DNA of 64,000 nucleotides. Source: Podospora bellae-mahoneyi. Taxonomy: Eukaryota > Ascomycota > Sordariomycetes > Sordariales > Podosporaceae. The translations under genes and the position numbers were made by a program. Below are positions 13,401 through 24,447 of the stretch, one piece after another. The notes beneath the pieces were generated by a model. It worked only from the letters and a program-made list of their open reading frames with translations. It was not told the DNA's origin and did no database searches. The stretch is taken from the NCBI RefSeq assembly GCF_035222275.1, contig NW_026946360.1:496001-560000 (forward strand). Reading direction: 5' to 3'. Position 1 is the first letter of the stretch. Each line of letters opens with the position of its first letter.

Positions 13401-14367
13401 CCGAAACCCTTTTCGAGCGGAATACGTCTTTGAGTCGGTTTCCAGATGTAGACCTTTTCGGTGGATCGGAATCGGGATGCAGGAGGTTATGGGTTCGGGA
13501 CTTTCTCAGGGAAGGGGTAGACTCCAGACTGTCCGAGGAGTCTTGCGGCAAAGTCGAAGATCGGGTCGATAATCCGGAGATTTCAGAAGACAGGACGTCT
13601 GAGGTTTGCGACTCTGGCTTGTATTTCTCCTGCACGAGGGGTGAGGATGTAGTTAGGTGCCCGATCTGGGATGGGTGGACTGAGATGGCGGTGGGACGGG
13701 TGTCTGGCCTAGCGAGCGAATGTCACGGGTGTCAGTTGAGGTTATAGGTGAATAACACAAATGAAAACAAAACAATGCAAGAGGAGCGTGTATCCGGAAG
13801 AACCGGTAATTATCAACGTGAGTTGGGAGAGGCTGATGACGACGGCCAACGACGAGCAGCAGAAACGCCGCCTGTGGGAGGCACAGGTCGGTTGACGACG
13901 AGAGCCAAGAGGTCAGGTAGGTGGTGAGCTGGGTGTGGACCGGAGCTCCGCATACGCCAATAGGTGCCCGGGCCCGCTTCCCTAGCAGGTGCTAATACGA
14001 AGTAGCTTTCTGTAAAATTATAGGCGGGATCCTCACTGAAGAGCCGCCAAGAGGTCTCGACAAGGCTGGACAAATTGCATGACGAGGCCCTGTTGAAGGG
14101 GTAAAAAGGGGCGAAATCAAGGACAGAGAGAGACACTCACGATGCTGTGTCAGACTCGAAATCGGTATTGTCCTGGCTGAGCTGGCTGTCGGTGCGGCGC
14201 AGAGAGCTGGTTTCGCTGACAGGGGCATTGGAGTTGTCTGGTCCTCTGTGTGGCGCGACATCATCGTTGCTGGTGCTGCTGTAAATGGACGAGGCCTTGT
14301 TTCGCCGCCGTTTTGCCGCAATGGCCTTTGGCAATAGCTTTCCCAGTCCGTTTGAGGTGCCGTCCAT
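10473..14367 (-). CDS. Lam/GRAMD1-type ER-anchored sterol transfer protein (GRAM + VASt)
   Basis: Three exons on the minus strand (14367-14141, 13708-11211, 11152-10473) give 1134 residues. The ATG at 14367 was chosen because MDGTSNGLGKLLPKAI opens a conserved-looking N-terminus; an ATG ten codons earlier is also in frame. Residues 80-530 are Ser/Pro-rich and disordered, with a poly-Q run. A GRAM domain lies at about 535-660 and an acidic linker at about 690-710. A VASt (StART-like) domain spans about 767-930, and one hydrophobic segment (NVVYGLLVGLLVASWFGF) lies near 1006-1024. Yeast Ysp1/Ysp2/Lam proteins with this order sit at ER-plasma-membrane contacts and carry sterol from plasma membrane to ER. 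The tail after the membrane segment is charged and helical. Intron 1 (432 bp) is long for this window; its acceptor restores a PDTRPTAISV segment in frame. Confidence 0.88.
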
Positions 14368-15016
14368 TTTTATCTGCCAGTGCAGCACCTCACGCAAGCT
14401 GGATCGCGGTCTGTGGTTTTGGAGGAGGTGGACTTGCTGCGCGTTGCTAGTGCTATGCGTACTGTGGTGTAGAGAGGCGGGGAATAGAGTTGTCAGAACT
14501 TGCTGTTTAGATACGAAGGGGCGGATAATGGTAGCTCTCCCGTTGCCTATGATGACATTGTCATAAGCCGAGATGCCAAGAAGCAGCCACTTGGATCAAT
14601 CCAACGCTTTGAACGTCGAGAAGGCGGCTGAGGGTTGGCCTTGTTGAAATGCTGCAATTGCACTGGATGAAGAGTGTCTTTACTCGGAAGCTTATGATGT
14701 TCAAATCCGAGATTAATAATTAATCGACGAGGGAGTAACGGCCCCTCTTTGTGGAAGCTGTTACGAAGGCTGTCCTGGGGTTGGTTCCATCCCAATGCGA
14801 CAACTTGTGCTGCACCGGGTCGCTGCGATAAGATAAGCACTGGCGCCAATCCTCCAGCCCTACGTGCCTGTGGACGCCTTTCGCCGGCTGGCTCCTGATG
14901 TCCACTGAGCAGATCATCCGCCCCGCCAATCCGTCATCGTGAATATCTCCATCCGCCGCAGTGTCACCCACTTCCCACACTTGCTCTTTTTCTGATATGC
15001 GCCGCGCGCCTCACCC
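14368..15016. promoter_or_regulatory. Shared divergent promoter region (Lam-type gene / Atg38-like gene)
   Basis: The two start codons point away from each other across about 650 bp with no convincing open frame. The region presumably carries both core promoters. No TATA box or named operator stands out. Confidence 0.5.
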
Positions 15017-16740
15017 ATGATGGAGTCCGCCGCGCTCACAAAGGTATGCTTGTTCTCGATCTCATGAATAGGCAACAGACAGTTAGCTATTGACACTGAT
15101 TACCCAAGGCACACGACCATGCCCGCGCTGCATCCATCGCTACACAAACATCCGACACCACTGTTGCCGTTACGGAACATGCGCAGGCTGCTGGAGAGTT
15201 CGCTAACGCGGCTAAGGGAACGACGAGCATCGAGGCTTTGCGCATGCTGAGCTTGTTGGAGCAACACCATAAACGGCTGTCCGAGTTGCTGAAGTTACCC
15301 CTAGGACTCCCCAGCCAGAATAGTATCGACAGCGATATTGCCGAGGCAGACGAGAAAGATTCTACAGATCACGACGATGCCAAAACTGCAACATCTTCCA
15401 AGGCTTCAGCTGCTGCTCCTGGATCTGCCCATGCGACAAAGCCCATCCCCACGCTGTCTCATCAACGGTACCCTGGGCGAAATCTGTCATCCTCCATAGC
15501 AAACAACTTGGCATCCGCTCGAGGAATTCGATCAAAGTATCCCAGCCAGCCTCTGACACCCAGCATTTCCAACGACCAGGCTCCTGGAAGTTTGGAAGTG
15601 CATCCCCGCAGGGAGGGCTCCACGAGAGGCTCCAAAACCCTGGGTTCTCTGGACCACTCACGCAAGCCAGGCTGGGTTCCCCCTGTCATTGCAGAGGATG
15701 CATCTCATGAGCCCAACAAGGTCGAACAGAATACCGGCAGTTCGACCCCTAGCGAGGGCTTCTCCAGGTTTTATAGCACATTTGGCACTTTGATCAATCG
15801 TCTCTCCGCGCCTCTCGCCTTCGCCGGGCTGCCATTAATCTCGGAGGAGTCATCAGTCACCTCTGATCAGACCAGCCCCGTCCGCCCCCCAGAACCCACC
15901 CCTCCACGAAAGCGCCAATGGACCGCGCATCCCCCAACGACGACAACCGCTACTACCGAACCTGATCTCAAAAAGATATACTCCCGCGCGGCCCTCCGAT
16001 CCCTTCCTCGAGATCCGAGCGCTGCCGACTCTTTTTATTTTGTCCCTACGAGCGGGCATACCGTATCTTACGCTAGCATCCTTCATCATGAAACGAAAGA
16101 ACGTCGTCGTCTTGCAGCCTCCATACACCGCGATCCCAACAGCCTAGAGGATGACGACGAAGACGACTTTGTTGACGCACAAGAGATCCAGATACCTCCT
16201 CAACTTGGCTCTCGCAGACCACCGTCTCTACTATCATCACACTCGGGCAAATCTCGGGCAACAAACGAAAAAGACCATCTTAAAAATGTTGTCGAGGAGC
16301 TCCAACTCGAGAACGCTTCGCTCAAGGATGCCCTGGATAGAGTGAGCAAACGTCTACACGCGTTCGAACTCAACAGCCAGAGTTCCCACCTGGCGTTGGC
16401 ACAAAGCTTACGGTTGCAAAGACCCGGATCGCCAATGAGTGCTTCGAGCGGTGGTGGGTACGGACATTTGCCCCCAGGTGGAGGTTCAGGAGAGGAAGCG
16501 GCTCTGAAGAAGAGGAACGCGGAGTTGGAGGAGCAGCTGGCTGAGCTGACAAAGAGGATGGTGGCCAGGGAGAAAGATTATGACAGGCTAGAGCAGACAG
16601 TAGAGAAATACAGGGATAGGTGGGAGAAATTGAAAGCTGGGGCCAAGGCGAGGAGGGAGGCGCAAAGTGGTCCTTCGACTGCTGGAGCTGGTACTGCCGG
16701 CGATAGAGGAGAGGGGGCGGTGAATGTGTCTAAAAGATGA
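15017..16740 (+). CDS. MIT-domain and coiled-coil protein, Atg38/NRBF2-like
   Basis: A 27-nt first exon (15017-15043, two adjacent ATGs) splices to 15109-16740 in frame, giving 552 residues. The first ~75 residues form a helical, Ala-rich segment (HDHARAASIATQ, then EALRMLSLLEQHHKRLSEL) that looks like a MIT hairpin. The middle is disordered and rich in Ser and Pro. The C-terminal part has two coiled-coil stretches, around residues 390-430 (HLKNVVEELQLENASLKDAL) and 470-520 (LKKRNAELEEQLAELTKRM). MIT plus coiled coil is the layout of Atg38/NRBF2, a subunit of the autophagic PI3-kinase complex I that links Atg14 and Vps34. That identity is inferred from architecture only; another MIT-type trafficking protein is possible. 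Confidence 0.6.
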
Positions 16741-17780
16741 TGAAGCTTTTTGAGATGGTGGTTGAGGCAGCATGTTTGTGATATCATTTTCCCTGGAGCG
16801 GATATAGCCAATATATGAACTTGTAATGATTCTTCTTGCATAGCGCTGATGTAAACGTTGATTACTGAACATAAAGATGCCGAAATCACTTGGAGGAATA
16901 GCATTCTTCTTGAACCATTCTGAAATTTTATGTTGTCTAATCGACAAAAACTTCAGCATCGTTTGTGCCAAGACCCTCCATTCCCCTGAATTCTTGGCAG
17001 GGGGTGGATGTTGGTTGCCATGCAGCAACGCAAGTCACTCCCGTTGTAGGCTCTTTTCATTTCTGTTTTGTTTTCTTCTTTCCCTTCCTGTCCTCTTCAT
17101 CCCTTCCTGCTCACCAATCCTAACTCGCTTTCTTCCTCTTGAATAAACCCATGTCCCTAAAGCAACTGTTGCCCTTTCCCATCCTGCTTTTCCCAACCTC
17201 CCCCAAAGGCCAATCGACCTATGCAGCAACGAATACCACCATTCTCCTAGTCTTATAAATACTTGAAGAGAAACGATGAGAATTGTAGGTTGTATGAAAA
17301 CATGACAAAATCAAAAGACAGAAGAAGTGCGGGAAAACTTCAGGCTAAAAGGAGATACAGCAAAAGGGTAGCAAAAAAAGTCGAAAAATAGGGATGTTGA
17401 TACTATCTACATATAAATCCTCCACCACACAATTCAATTATCTTCGCTTTCCGTCGTCGTGGCCCTCATCACATCTAGGTGTCGTAATGCAACTGTCTTT
17501 CCCACCGCTGTCTTTCGGTCTCTTCTCACTCCTTTGATGCCCTCCTCTTCTCCTTTTCGTTATCTTTTCGCCCCCCTTCAAAACATCGCATGCATTTCAA
17601 TATCCCTCCACCAGCTACCTAATATACCACCCGTCATAAATTCTCCACTCCCGCGCCCAAGAGACGAATTCGAAAATATATGCACAGACACATCCCAATC
17701 CGCAAAATGTTTCCCCCTTGTCCACCACGAGAATCCCCCTTGACACCAATCTTATAAGTCCACCCATACCCGCAGCGTAT
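16741..17780. other. Convergent 3' intergenic region
   Basis: One kilobase separates the ends of the Atg38-like gene and the Mtr10-type importin gene. It is AT- and pyrimidine-rich, as expected for 3' untranslated sequence. No gene or RNA was recognised. Confidence 0.5.
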
Positions 17781-20700
17781 CTACCCAGAGAAGTGGAACT
17801 GGGTCGCCTCCAACTGTCCTAGACCATCCCGAGGCGCCACATACCGGCGGCGGTATGTGTTGGTAAAGTCCTGCATCAGAATACGGATCTGTCTCCGGTC
17901 GGAATCTGATCCGCTGAGTTTCTCCTTAATCTTGCTGAGAAGGCGGTTGGCTTCCACGGGCGTGACGGTTCCCGCGGGAAGCATTCGGATGGTGCTCTCA
18001 ACCCACGCAGCTGTCTCCTGAGGAAGGAGCTGGAACATGTGCAGCAAGACGCCGCTACCATCGGCGAAACAGTCGCTGGGGAAGGTGAACATCATGCCCG
18101 CCATGGTCTGTTTAATCAGCGCTCCGCCCTGCTCGAGCAGGAGTTGTTTGACAATCTGGCGAAGCTGGGCGCCGGCTGTTCCAAGGGCATCACTGGAAGT
18201 GGCTGGGTTTGGCCCACCGTATGTGAGGAGATCGCGGATGTAGTGAAGGGCTGCCGAAACGGGCTCCTGCTTCTCCAGGGACAAAGCCGAAATAGCAGCC
18301 TGAAAGATAGGGGTGAAGAGCGGAGAGGGTATAAGTTTGGTGGGATAATAAAGAAGGGCGTCGATGAGCAGGCGGTAAAAGTCCTCAATGACGTCTGGGA
18401 GATCGATAGGCTTAATATCGCTCATAGTGCGGAGAACATTTGTCGCCTGCGCCTCGAAGAAGACATAGATGTCGTTAGTAATGCCATCTTCGACGTGTTC
18501 TCTGTCCTCTGAAAACTCCCTCAAGACTGCACTGGTGGCCCAGAGGAAGCACCCCTGCTTCGATGCGGCAAACCCTTCAGCCAACTTGTTGGCCAATGGT
18601 CCGAGAAGAGGGGTGATGGCGGTTCTGTAAGAAATCACCATGTTCCGCCAGCACCGGCACACACGCTCGCAAATTGGGATGAACGTGATGAAGTTATCCA
18701 GAATGGTTGACAGAATCGGGAACACCTCTTGCCAGTACTTGACCGCAGGATTCTCCTGGTCACTGGGAATATATGGCACCACGTATTGTGCAAAGTTAGT
18801 AAGGAGGTTGATGTGATCTGACAACCATGTTAGTGCTAATCCAGACAGGTGTCGCGCAAGGAGAACGTACCAGCAAGATCAACCTTGGATTTCTCGTCCG
18901 TTGCTTGGTTGGCCTTGACCATCAGCCGGTTGATCAAGGGGTCGCAGTACAGCTTGAGCAAGCGGTAAATTTCCTCTGGCTTTTGAACACCAAGGACGAC
19001 AGCGACGCCCTCAGTAACCTCCTCCTTGCTAGGCATAGGAAGCTTGTCAAGGATGCCGTCGTAAAAAGCCTGCAGCTGGATCACCTGCGGGCTGAGCAGG
19101 GTCTTACAATCAGTGCAAAAGTACTTGAAAGACTGAGCCGCAGCGCGCAGAATCTCCTGCGAGTCAGCTTGAAAGGAAGAGACGATATACTGGAATTGAG
19201 ACTCGAGAAACTCCGGATGGGCCGCAGTCCATTCGGTATAGCGGCCGAAAACCATGATGGCCGCGAATCGAAGCTTCTCGTTGCTCACGGGGATCTGCAC
19301 CAAAAGCGGGAAGATTTGGGGAAGGACAGAACTGTCACCATTATCCACCATGCGTCCCATAGCACGCATGGCAAAAAGGGGTGCCTCCAACGATTGCCAG
19401 TGGGGAACAGAAGTGGGAGTGGCAAGACCTCCAAACTTCTCCTGCCACAATTTGATGGCGTCGTAGACCTTGGTAAGGCATGCCGAGACCCCCATCACCT
19501 CGCAGGAATCTTTCAGCGTATCTCCCATATGATGGCGGAACTCTCTGAATTTCTCCTCTTGCTCACGATCGCCGTCGAAGAGGTCAACATTGTTGGGGTC
19601 GTCCGATGCTGGATACTCGAGCTGTTTCAACAGGATGTCGACTAGCTGGGCAAAGACGTCCACGAGCTGCACCCGAGCCTCCATGTAATGGTCCAAAGTC
19701 AGGTACTGCTTAAGCTCGTACCAAAAGTTGAAGGTATAGTGGAGCACGTCCTTCTCCTTGTCTCTGGCGCAACATTCAAGAAGGCAGTCCACAATAGGGC
19801 GGAAGTGTTGAGGGTCGCGAGCAACCAGCAAGGCCCAAGACTCACCAGCCTCGGCGAAGACGCGGGTGATCGCCTTGAATCCCTCGGTATCGTCCTCGTC
19901 GACGAGAGCCTGAATGCGTGGCCTGAGCTCAAGAAGCCTCGGAAGGAGGAGGGCAATCGTATCGCGGTTGTCATCCACCTCCTTCGTCTCTCGGCAAATC
20001 ACAGTAAGGCAGTCAGCAGCAGCCAAAAGCGAGTTGTCGTTGGCCACTCCATGTAAAACCGCACTCATGAGAGGAGAGCTGACCACAACACCCACGGGCA
20101 CCTCACGCAACCATGAGCTGATGCAGTCGAAAAGCTGAGGGTTGGTAGCCGCAGCAGCTGCCAAGTCGTCAGCGAGGAACCACAAGAGTCACCCAGGGGC
20201 CAAACCAGATGGGGAAACTTACGAGAAGACTGTGCATAGTTGATAAGCAGTTGCACCACCTGCTCAGCATTGTCCCCCAGCAGTTCCGATGTCCTCTGGG
20301 AGAGTTCTTCTTCCTGTCATGACCCAATTAGATATTGATCCCAGGCCGATCCACCAAAAACGGAATGTCGTGAGGTAAAGATAGAGGCAGAGGCGTGTCG
20401 CAAGATATCGGTCCACATACAGAGAGGGTGATTTTTCGTCCTTCCGTGACTTCTTCTGGAAGGACACGGAGGAAATCCAGGATGCAGGCGTGGCTTGTGA
20501 CGTCGTTCCCAAGAGTTGATACAACGGTGGGCAAAACATCCTTCCATGTCTGCATCTGGATCGCCAAGATTGCGAGGCAGACACAAAGCTGAACCCGCAC
20601 CGGCTTAGGGCCGGGCGCATATTTCTTGAGCAGCAATAGGATCTGGCTGCGCAGGGCTGGGAGGTCGCCCTCGGACACCTGAGTTGCGAGGTCATATGTG

Positions 20701-21070
20701 ATCTTGGAGTCCAGTCAGCTTCGGTTCACCACAGCCTGATGTTTCTTTCCAGGGGTCGTCTAGTGTGCATGTATTCGTACCTTGCCCTTCAGGGTTGTTG
20801 CCGCGAAGAGCTGTGCTTCGGCCTCGGTCGAGCTCTGAAGTATCGAGATTGTTGTTGTCCAGGCGGCTTTCTATGATGTTAGGGCCAGGTTAGCATGGTG
20901 CACTGATTCGGCATGCCCCTTGAAATGAGCCTATCACTCACAGACTTCTGGAACTTGGCCAGATAATCGGCGGCCTGCTTCTTCTTGTCATTATCCCCGC
21001 TCCGCATGGTCAGCATGGCCTGCAGCACACTGCCGACGGCAAAAGCGTCCTCCACGCCATTTGAAGCCAT
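17781..21070 (-). CDS. MTR10: Mtr10/transportin-3-type nuclear import receptor
   Basis: Six exons on the minus strand (21070-20942, 20870-20781, 20702-20421, 20313-20223, 20157-18871, 18817-17781) join in frame to 971 residues, the usual length for the Mtr10/TNPO3 family. The protein is an all-helical HEAT-repeat importin-beta relative. Near the N-terminus it has the segment KKKQAADYLAKFQKS followed by AWTTTISILQSS, typical of the Ran-binding exportin/importin N-terminal region. Later segments such as NPQLFDCISSWLREVPVG and YAPGPKPVRVQLCVCLAIL also match my recollection of this family. In yeast, Mtr10 imports the SR-like mRNA-binding protein Npl3 and takes part in tRNA re-import; human TNPO3 imports SR proteins. 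The gene is divergent from SmE, so two RNA-metabolism genes share a 0.7-kb promoter region. Confidence 0.88.
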
Positions 21071-21747
21071 GACGAGAGCGTTGCGACGGTCGCTTGAGGG
21101 TGGTGGACGAGGAGGGTGGATGGTTCACTGTTCGGTTGGTGGGATTGGATGAGGCAGCTGTTGTTGAAGCCGCAAAAGACGTATGCGAAGATGGCCCCTC
21201 CCTCCAAATTATAGCGGCAGTAGATAGCTTTCCTGGCTTGGTGCGTCTGGGGGTTGCTGGTGAAAAGCTCGGTTCTTCGCGCGGAGAGGAAGGAGGCGCC
21301 GCTTGATTAGGCGGGGTTCGCGGGTGGGTGGAAGATGATCGCAAGGTTTGGTTCACGGGCAAAAGCTTGGTGTTGTTCGGGAGGTGGGATGGGTCTTTTG
21401 TTTTAGACTTTCTTTGGCGACGTCGGTCCCTCATGCAAGCAAAAGAGAAACGTCAGGCTGCCCGACAAACCGCCCCCACCATGAACGAAGCCAATTGCAG
21501 TGGGACGCCGTGGCTTGCCTGTGGAAGAGAAAAGGAGGGGGAGTGGGCACGGACCGTCTGTTAGTGGTCCTCCGGGTCTTGGCCTTGGGCCTGGCAGCTC
21601 CGCCAGATGGATTTCTTTGGGCGAATTTCACGACACGCTTGAGCGCGACAAGTCTTTAAAACACCAGCTTACCGCAACCGCACCTCCCACCGCAATCGCA
21701 TCCATCCACACAGCAGCTCCACGCTAACAACCCGTTCACACTACACA
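21071..21747. promoter_or_regulatory. Shared divergent promoter region (Mtr10-type gene / SmE gene)
   Basis: This 677-bp stretch lies between two start codons pointing outward. Open frames across it are short and unsupported. No named factor site was recognised. Confidence 0.5.
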
Positions 21748-22219
21748 ATGACTGGAAGAGGAGGAGGTGGTGGTCGCCGGGTTCTGCTCCCACCAATCAA
21801 CTTTCTTTTCAAACTCCTGCAGCAGAGAACACCAGTCCAAATCTGGCTCTATGAGCAGCTCTCGATCCGCATCATTGGCATTATCCGTGTATGTGGCTCC
21901 TTCTTATCCTCTGTCTATCGCATCCATGCGCTAACCCTCTCTTTTTCGTTGTAGGGCTTCGACGAATTCATGAACCTGGTTGTAAGTCTGGCGCATACCA
22001 ATACAACATATCCAATCGCGACCTGACACTGTACCCCTTAGATCGACGATGCCGTGGAGGTCAAACAAATCTCCAAGACGAACGATACAGAAACGAGAAG
22101 AAATTTGGGGGTACGTTGAGATGTTCTTCCTGCAGCGGGCGATTCTTGTGCTGACTAGACTCCAGCAAATTCTCCTCAAGGGCGACAATGTGTCCCTCAT
22201 CCAGAGCTATTCAGGGTGA
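21748..22219 (+). CDS. SME1: Small nuclear ribonucleoprotein SmE
   Basis: Four exons (21748-21888, 21955-21981, 22042-22110, 22166-22219) encode 96 residues, a normal SmE length. The protein starts MTGRGGGGGRRVLLPPIN and continues NFLFKLLQQRTPVQIWLYEQ, a hallmark of SmE. The Sm1 fold includes IRIIGIIRGFDEFMNLV, and the Sm2 motif is ILLKGDNVSLI. SmE is one of the seven proteins of the Sm ring that binds U1, U2, U4 and U5 snRNAs. Exon 2 is only 27 nt (GFDEFMNLV), yet phase is kept exactly. All introns have GT-AG ends. The end is 177 bp from the tail-to-tail neighbour, the folate enzyme. Confidence 0.96.
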
Positions 22220-22396
22220 AGGGTTGAGTTTCATAGAGGGCAGGAATGACCGGGAGATGGGTATAATTTTGTTTCGATTGTCTACATATGTCAGGGATGG
22301 CAAGAGAAAAAGACGTTACACGATTTGGGATACCAGAGGGAAAGCGGGACAGGCAGGCGCACGGCAACCGATTGGCGCAGGACTATCAGACTGTTT

Positions 22397-23185
22397 TTAT
22401 TTTGCAGCTGGAGGACTTTTGATCTCGCCATTCCCGAGAATGAGCCCGTCCAGAGGTTGATCAAAAGGACCAACAGGTACTGCCCCCTCGGACGGAGACA
22501 GGAACTGTTCAGACAGGGCTAAGCCATATAGCAATACAGGAGACTCTTGTTGCCCTAGCTCAGCCGACTTTGCGCTGTGTCGGCTCAAGAAATAGTCATA
22601 AAACCCTCTGCCATGTCCAAGCCGCCTGATGGCGCCGTTGTTAGGATCGATGTCAAATGCAACCCCCGGCATGAGAATGAGGTCGAGCAGAGTGCTCTGC
22701 GAGTGCTGGGCGTCCGGGCCACCAAAGACTCTCTGTCTCTCGTGTACGGTGGCTGGGTTGATGCTTGGGATGCCCCATCTGTCTGGCATCAGGCCTTCAT
22801 AATCTGCCAAGTCTTTAAGACGCACCATATCCATGACCCGCACGGGAAGAGCTGGAGACGTGGCTGGGTTTTTATGAAGGTAGGGCACGAAAACTTCCTT
22901 TCCGGAGGCTAAAGCGTGTCTGACGATGGCGTCTGTCTGAATTTCGCCGCCTGGCATGGACAGAAAGACACTGACTCGTTTGGCCTTGACAAACGGCGGA
23001 AAGGTTTTGAGTTTGTTGAACACGACCAAGCCTGAACAGCAATCAGTTTTCACAATACCGCGTGTGTGGCTTCAGTTACGGGTCGGCATCCTACTCTGTG
23101 AGAGAACAGACTCGGGAGTCATGGCCTGGAGCTTGTGCTTCATAGCCGTCCGAAGTTGTTGCTTGGCGGCGTTGAGGGACGCCAT
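22397..23185 (-). CDS. 5-formyltetrahydrofolate cyclo-ligase
   Basis: Two exons on the minus strand (23185-23095, 23031-22397) give 241 residues. The ATG at 23185 (MASLNAAKQQLRTAMKHKLQAM) was preferred because it matches the family's short helical N-terminus; an in-frame ATG at 23218 would add 11 residues. The intron interrupts SQ-S-LVVF in phase 1. Family marks are VSVFLSMPGGEIQTD, the LMPGVAFD strand and the glycine-rich GHGRGFYDYFL loop, which corresponds to the ATP-phosphate-binding GxGxGYYDR motif. The enzyme uses ATP to turn 5-formyl-THF (folinate) into 5,10-methenyl-THF, returning stored folate to one-carbon metabolism. The yeast counterpart is Fau1. Confidence 0.93.
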
Positions 23186-24128
23186 CGCAAATTCATCTGT
23201 TACTGCGCCTTCGGGCATTGAAGTTAATGCTTGAAGTCTCTTGGTGTGTTTCGATGTCAAGATTGCTGAATGCGGATATGCGATTTCCTTCCCAGCTTTC
23301 TCCAAAACCCCCAGCTGGTTCCCCAGTGATGCTGGAGAACGTTGAGATTGAGGCTGATAAAAAGGCGCTAGGAGCTCCGTTCGGGAAGGACGGCTGCGTG
23401 TTGGCAATCCAAGGCTTGGCCTGATTCGGGATCGGGAGTCTTCAACCCCAAGCGTCTGATATGTCGTCAGAGTGCAGCCGCCCATGCTTCTTGGCCGGAA
23501 GCATTAAAAACAAGCCTTTTCGTAGCTGCGTTCTCTCCACCAACCAAGCCTGTCTCCTAACTAAATTTCTCACCGTTATTCGACCCTCATATATTTCATG
23601 AACTAGTCGGCCATGAGTGTATGTGTCTTTCAGCTTTCCGGATGCCCAGTACAATTCCGAGGAGGCAGCGGATAGAGCCGCCATATCAGATCCACTGGAG
23701 ATGGCCTGAGCGGGCACATCTGGAGGTTGCGGCAAGTGATGGATTCCTGGCCGGTTTTTCTCTACAAAACTCGGATGCAATCCCCAAACCCCAAACTACC
23801 GCAGCCATCTCGCTCAATAGAGACTCGGCTGGAAGTGCGCACTCGGTGGCTCTAACTGGCTCTGTGTAGCACACATCCATCTTGAGATATCAGATCGGAG
23901 GCGGGGCGGACCTGCAGGACACTTATCCAGCCGTTTGGATCTGATCTGTCCCGGACTCCCGTACCCTCCAACCCATTGTTAACGTGCCTCTCGTGTTTTC
24001 TCACACCCGTCATTGAGACCCGGGAACCCCCATCACCCCGCAGTCGCGTGGGTTACGCCTGCCAGACTGGTAAAGGCCCTCGAATCACCTGCATCTCTAT
24101 CCCAGAGAGGCAGGGCAAAGACAGGCAT
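23186..24128. promoter_or_regulatory. Divergent promoter region (folate enzyme / OPT transporter)
   Basis: About 0.94 kb lie between the two outward-facing starts. An open frame runs in phase with the transporter from 23976 but begins without an ATG, so it is treated as leader. No specific site was recognised. Confidence 0.5.
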
Positions 24129-24416
24129 ATGTCGTCGTCAGGTGGCAGGCAAGGTCCATTGGCCCCAGCACCAGCAGACAAACCAGACGCGCCAGATTTA
24201 CAATCCATCCCACTCCAACCTCTAGTGCCGGGTTCCGCTGCTGAGAGAGAAGGCGAAGGCCCCACGCCGTCACCGGCCTCTCAGTTTTCCATCCACAGCC
24301 CCTCCATCCACAACCACGCCAGGGAATCAGATCAAAGCCAGGTCACTCTCCTCCCTGTAGATTCCCATGGCAGCAGATCCAGATTTACGACGAATACGCC
24401 TACCGCTGCTGACGAG

Positions 24417-24447
<31 letters not shown>

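Noticed and set aside
13199-13747. 182-codon plus-strand frame opposite the Lam-type gene
   Set aside because: It lies opposite the disordered Ser/Pro-rich part of a supported gene; the Gly/Arg/Ser composition is the expected mirror.
18827-19645. 272-codon plus-strand frame inside the importin gene
   Set aside because: It is antisense to a conserved HEAT-repeat exon, with no domain and no independent signals.
23976-24128. N-terminal extension of the OPT transporter by 51 codons
   Set aside because: The extension begins without ATG, and the ATG at 24129 gives a normal cytosolic N-terminus.
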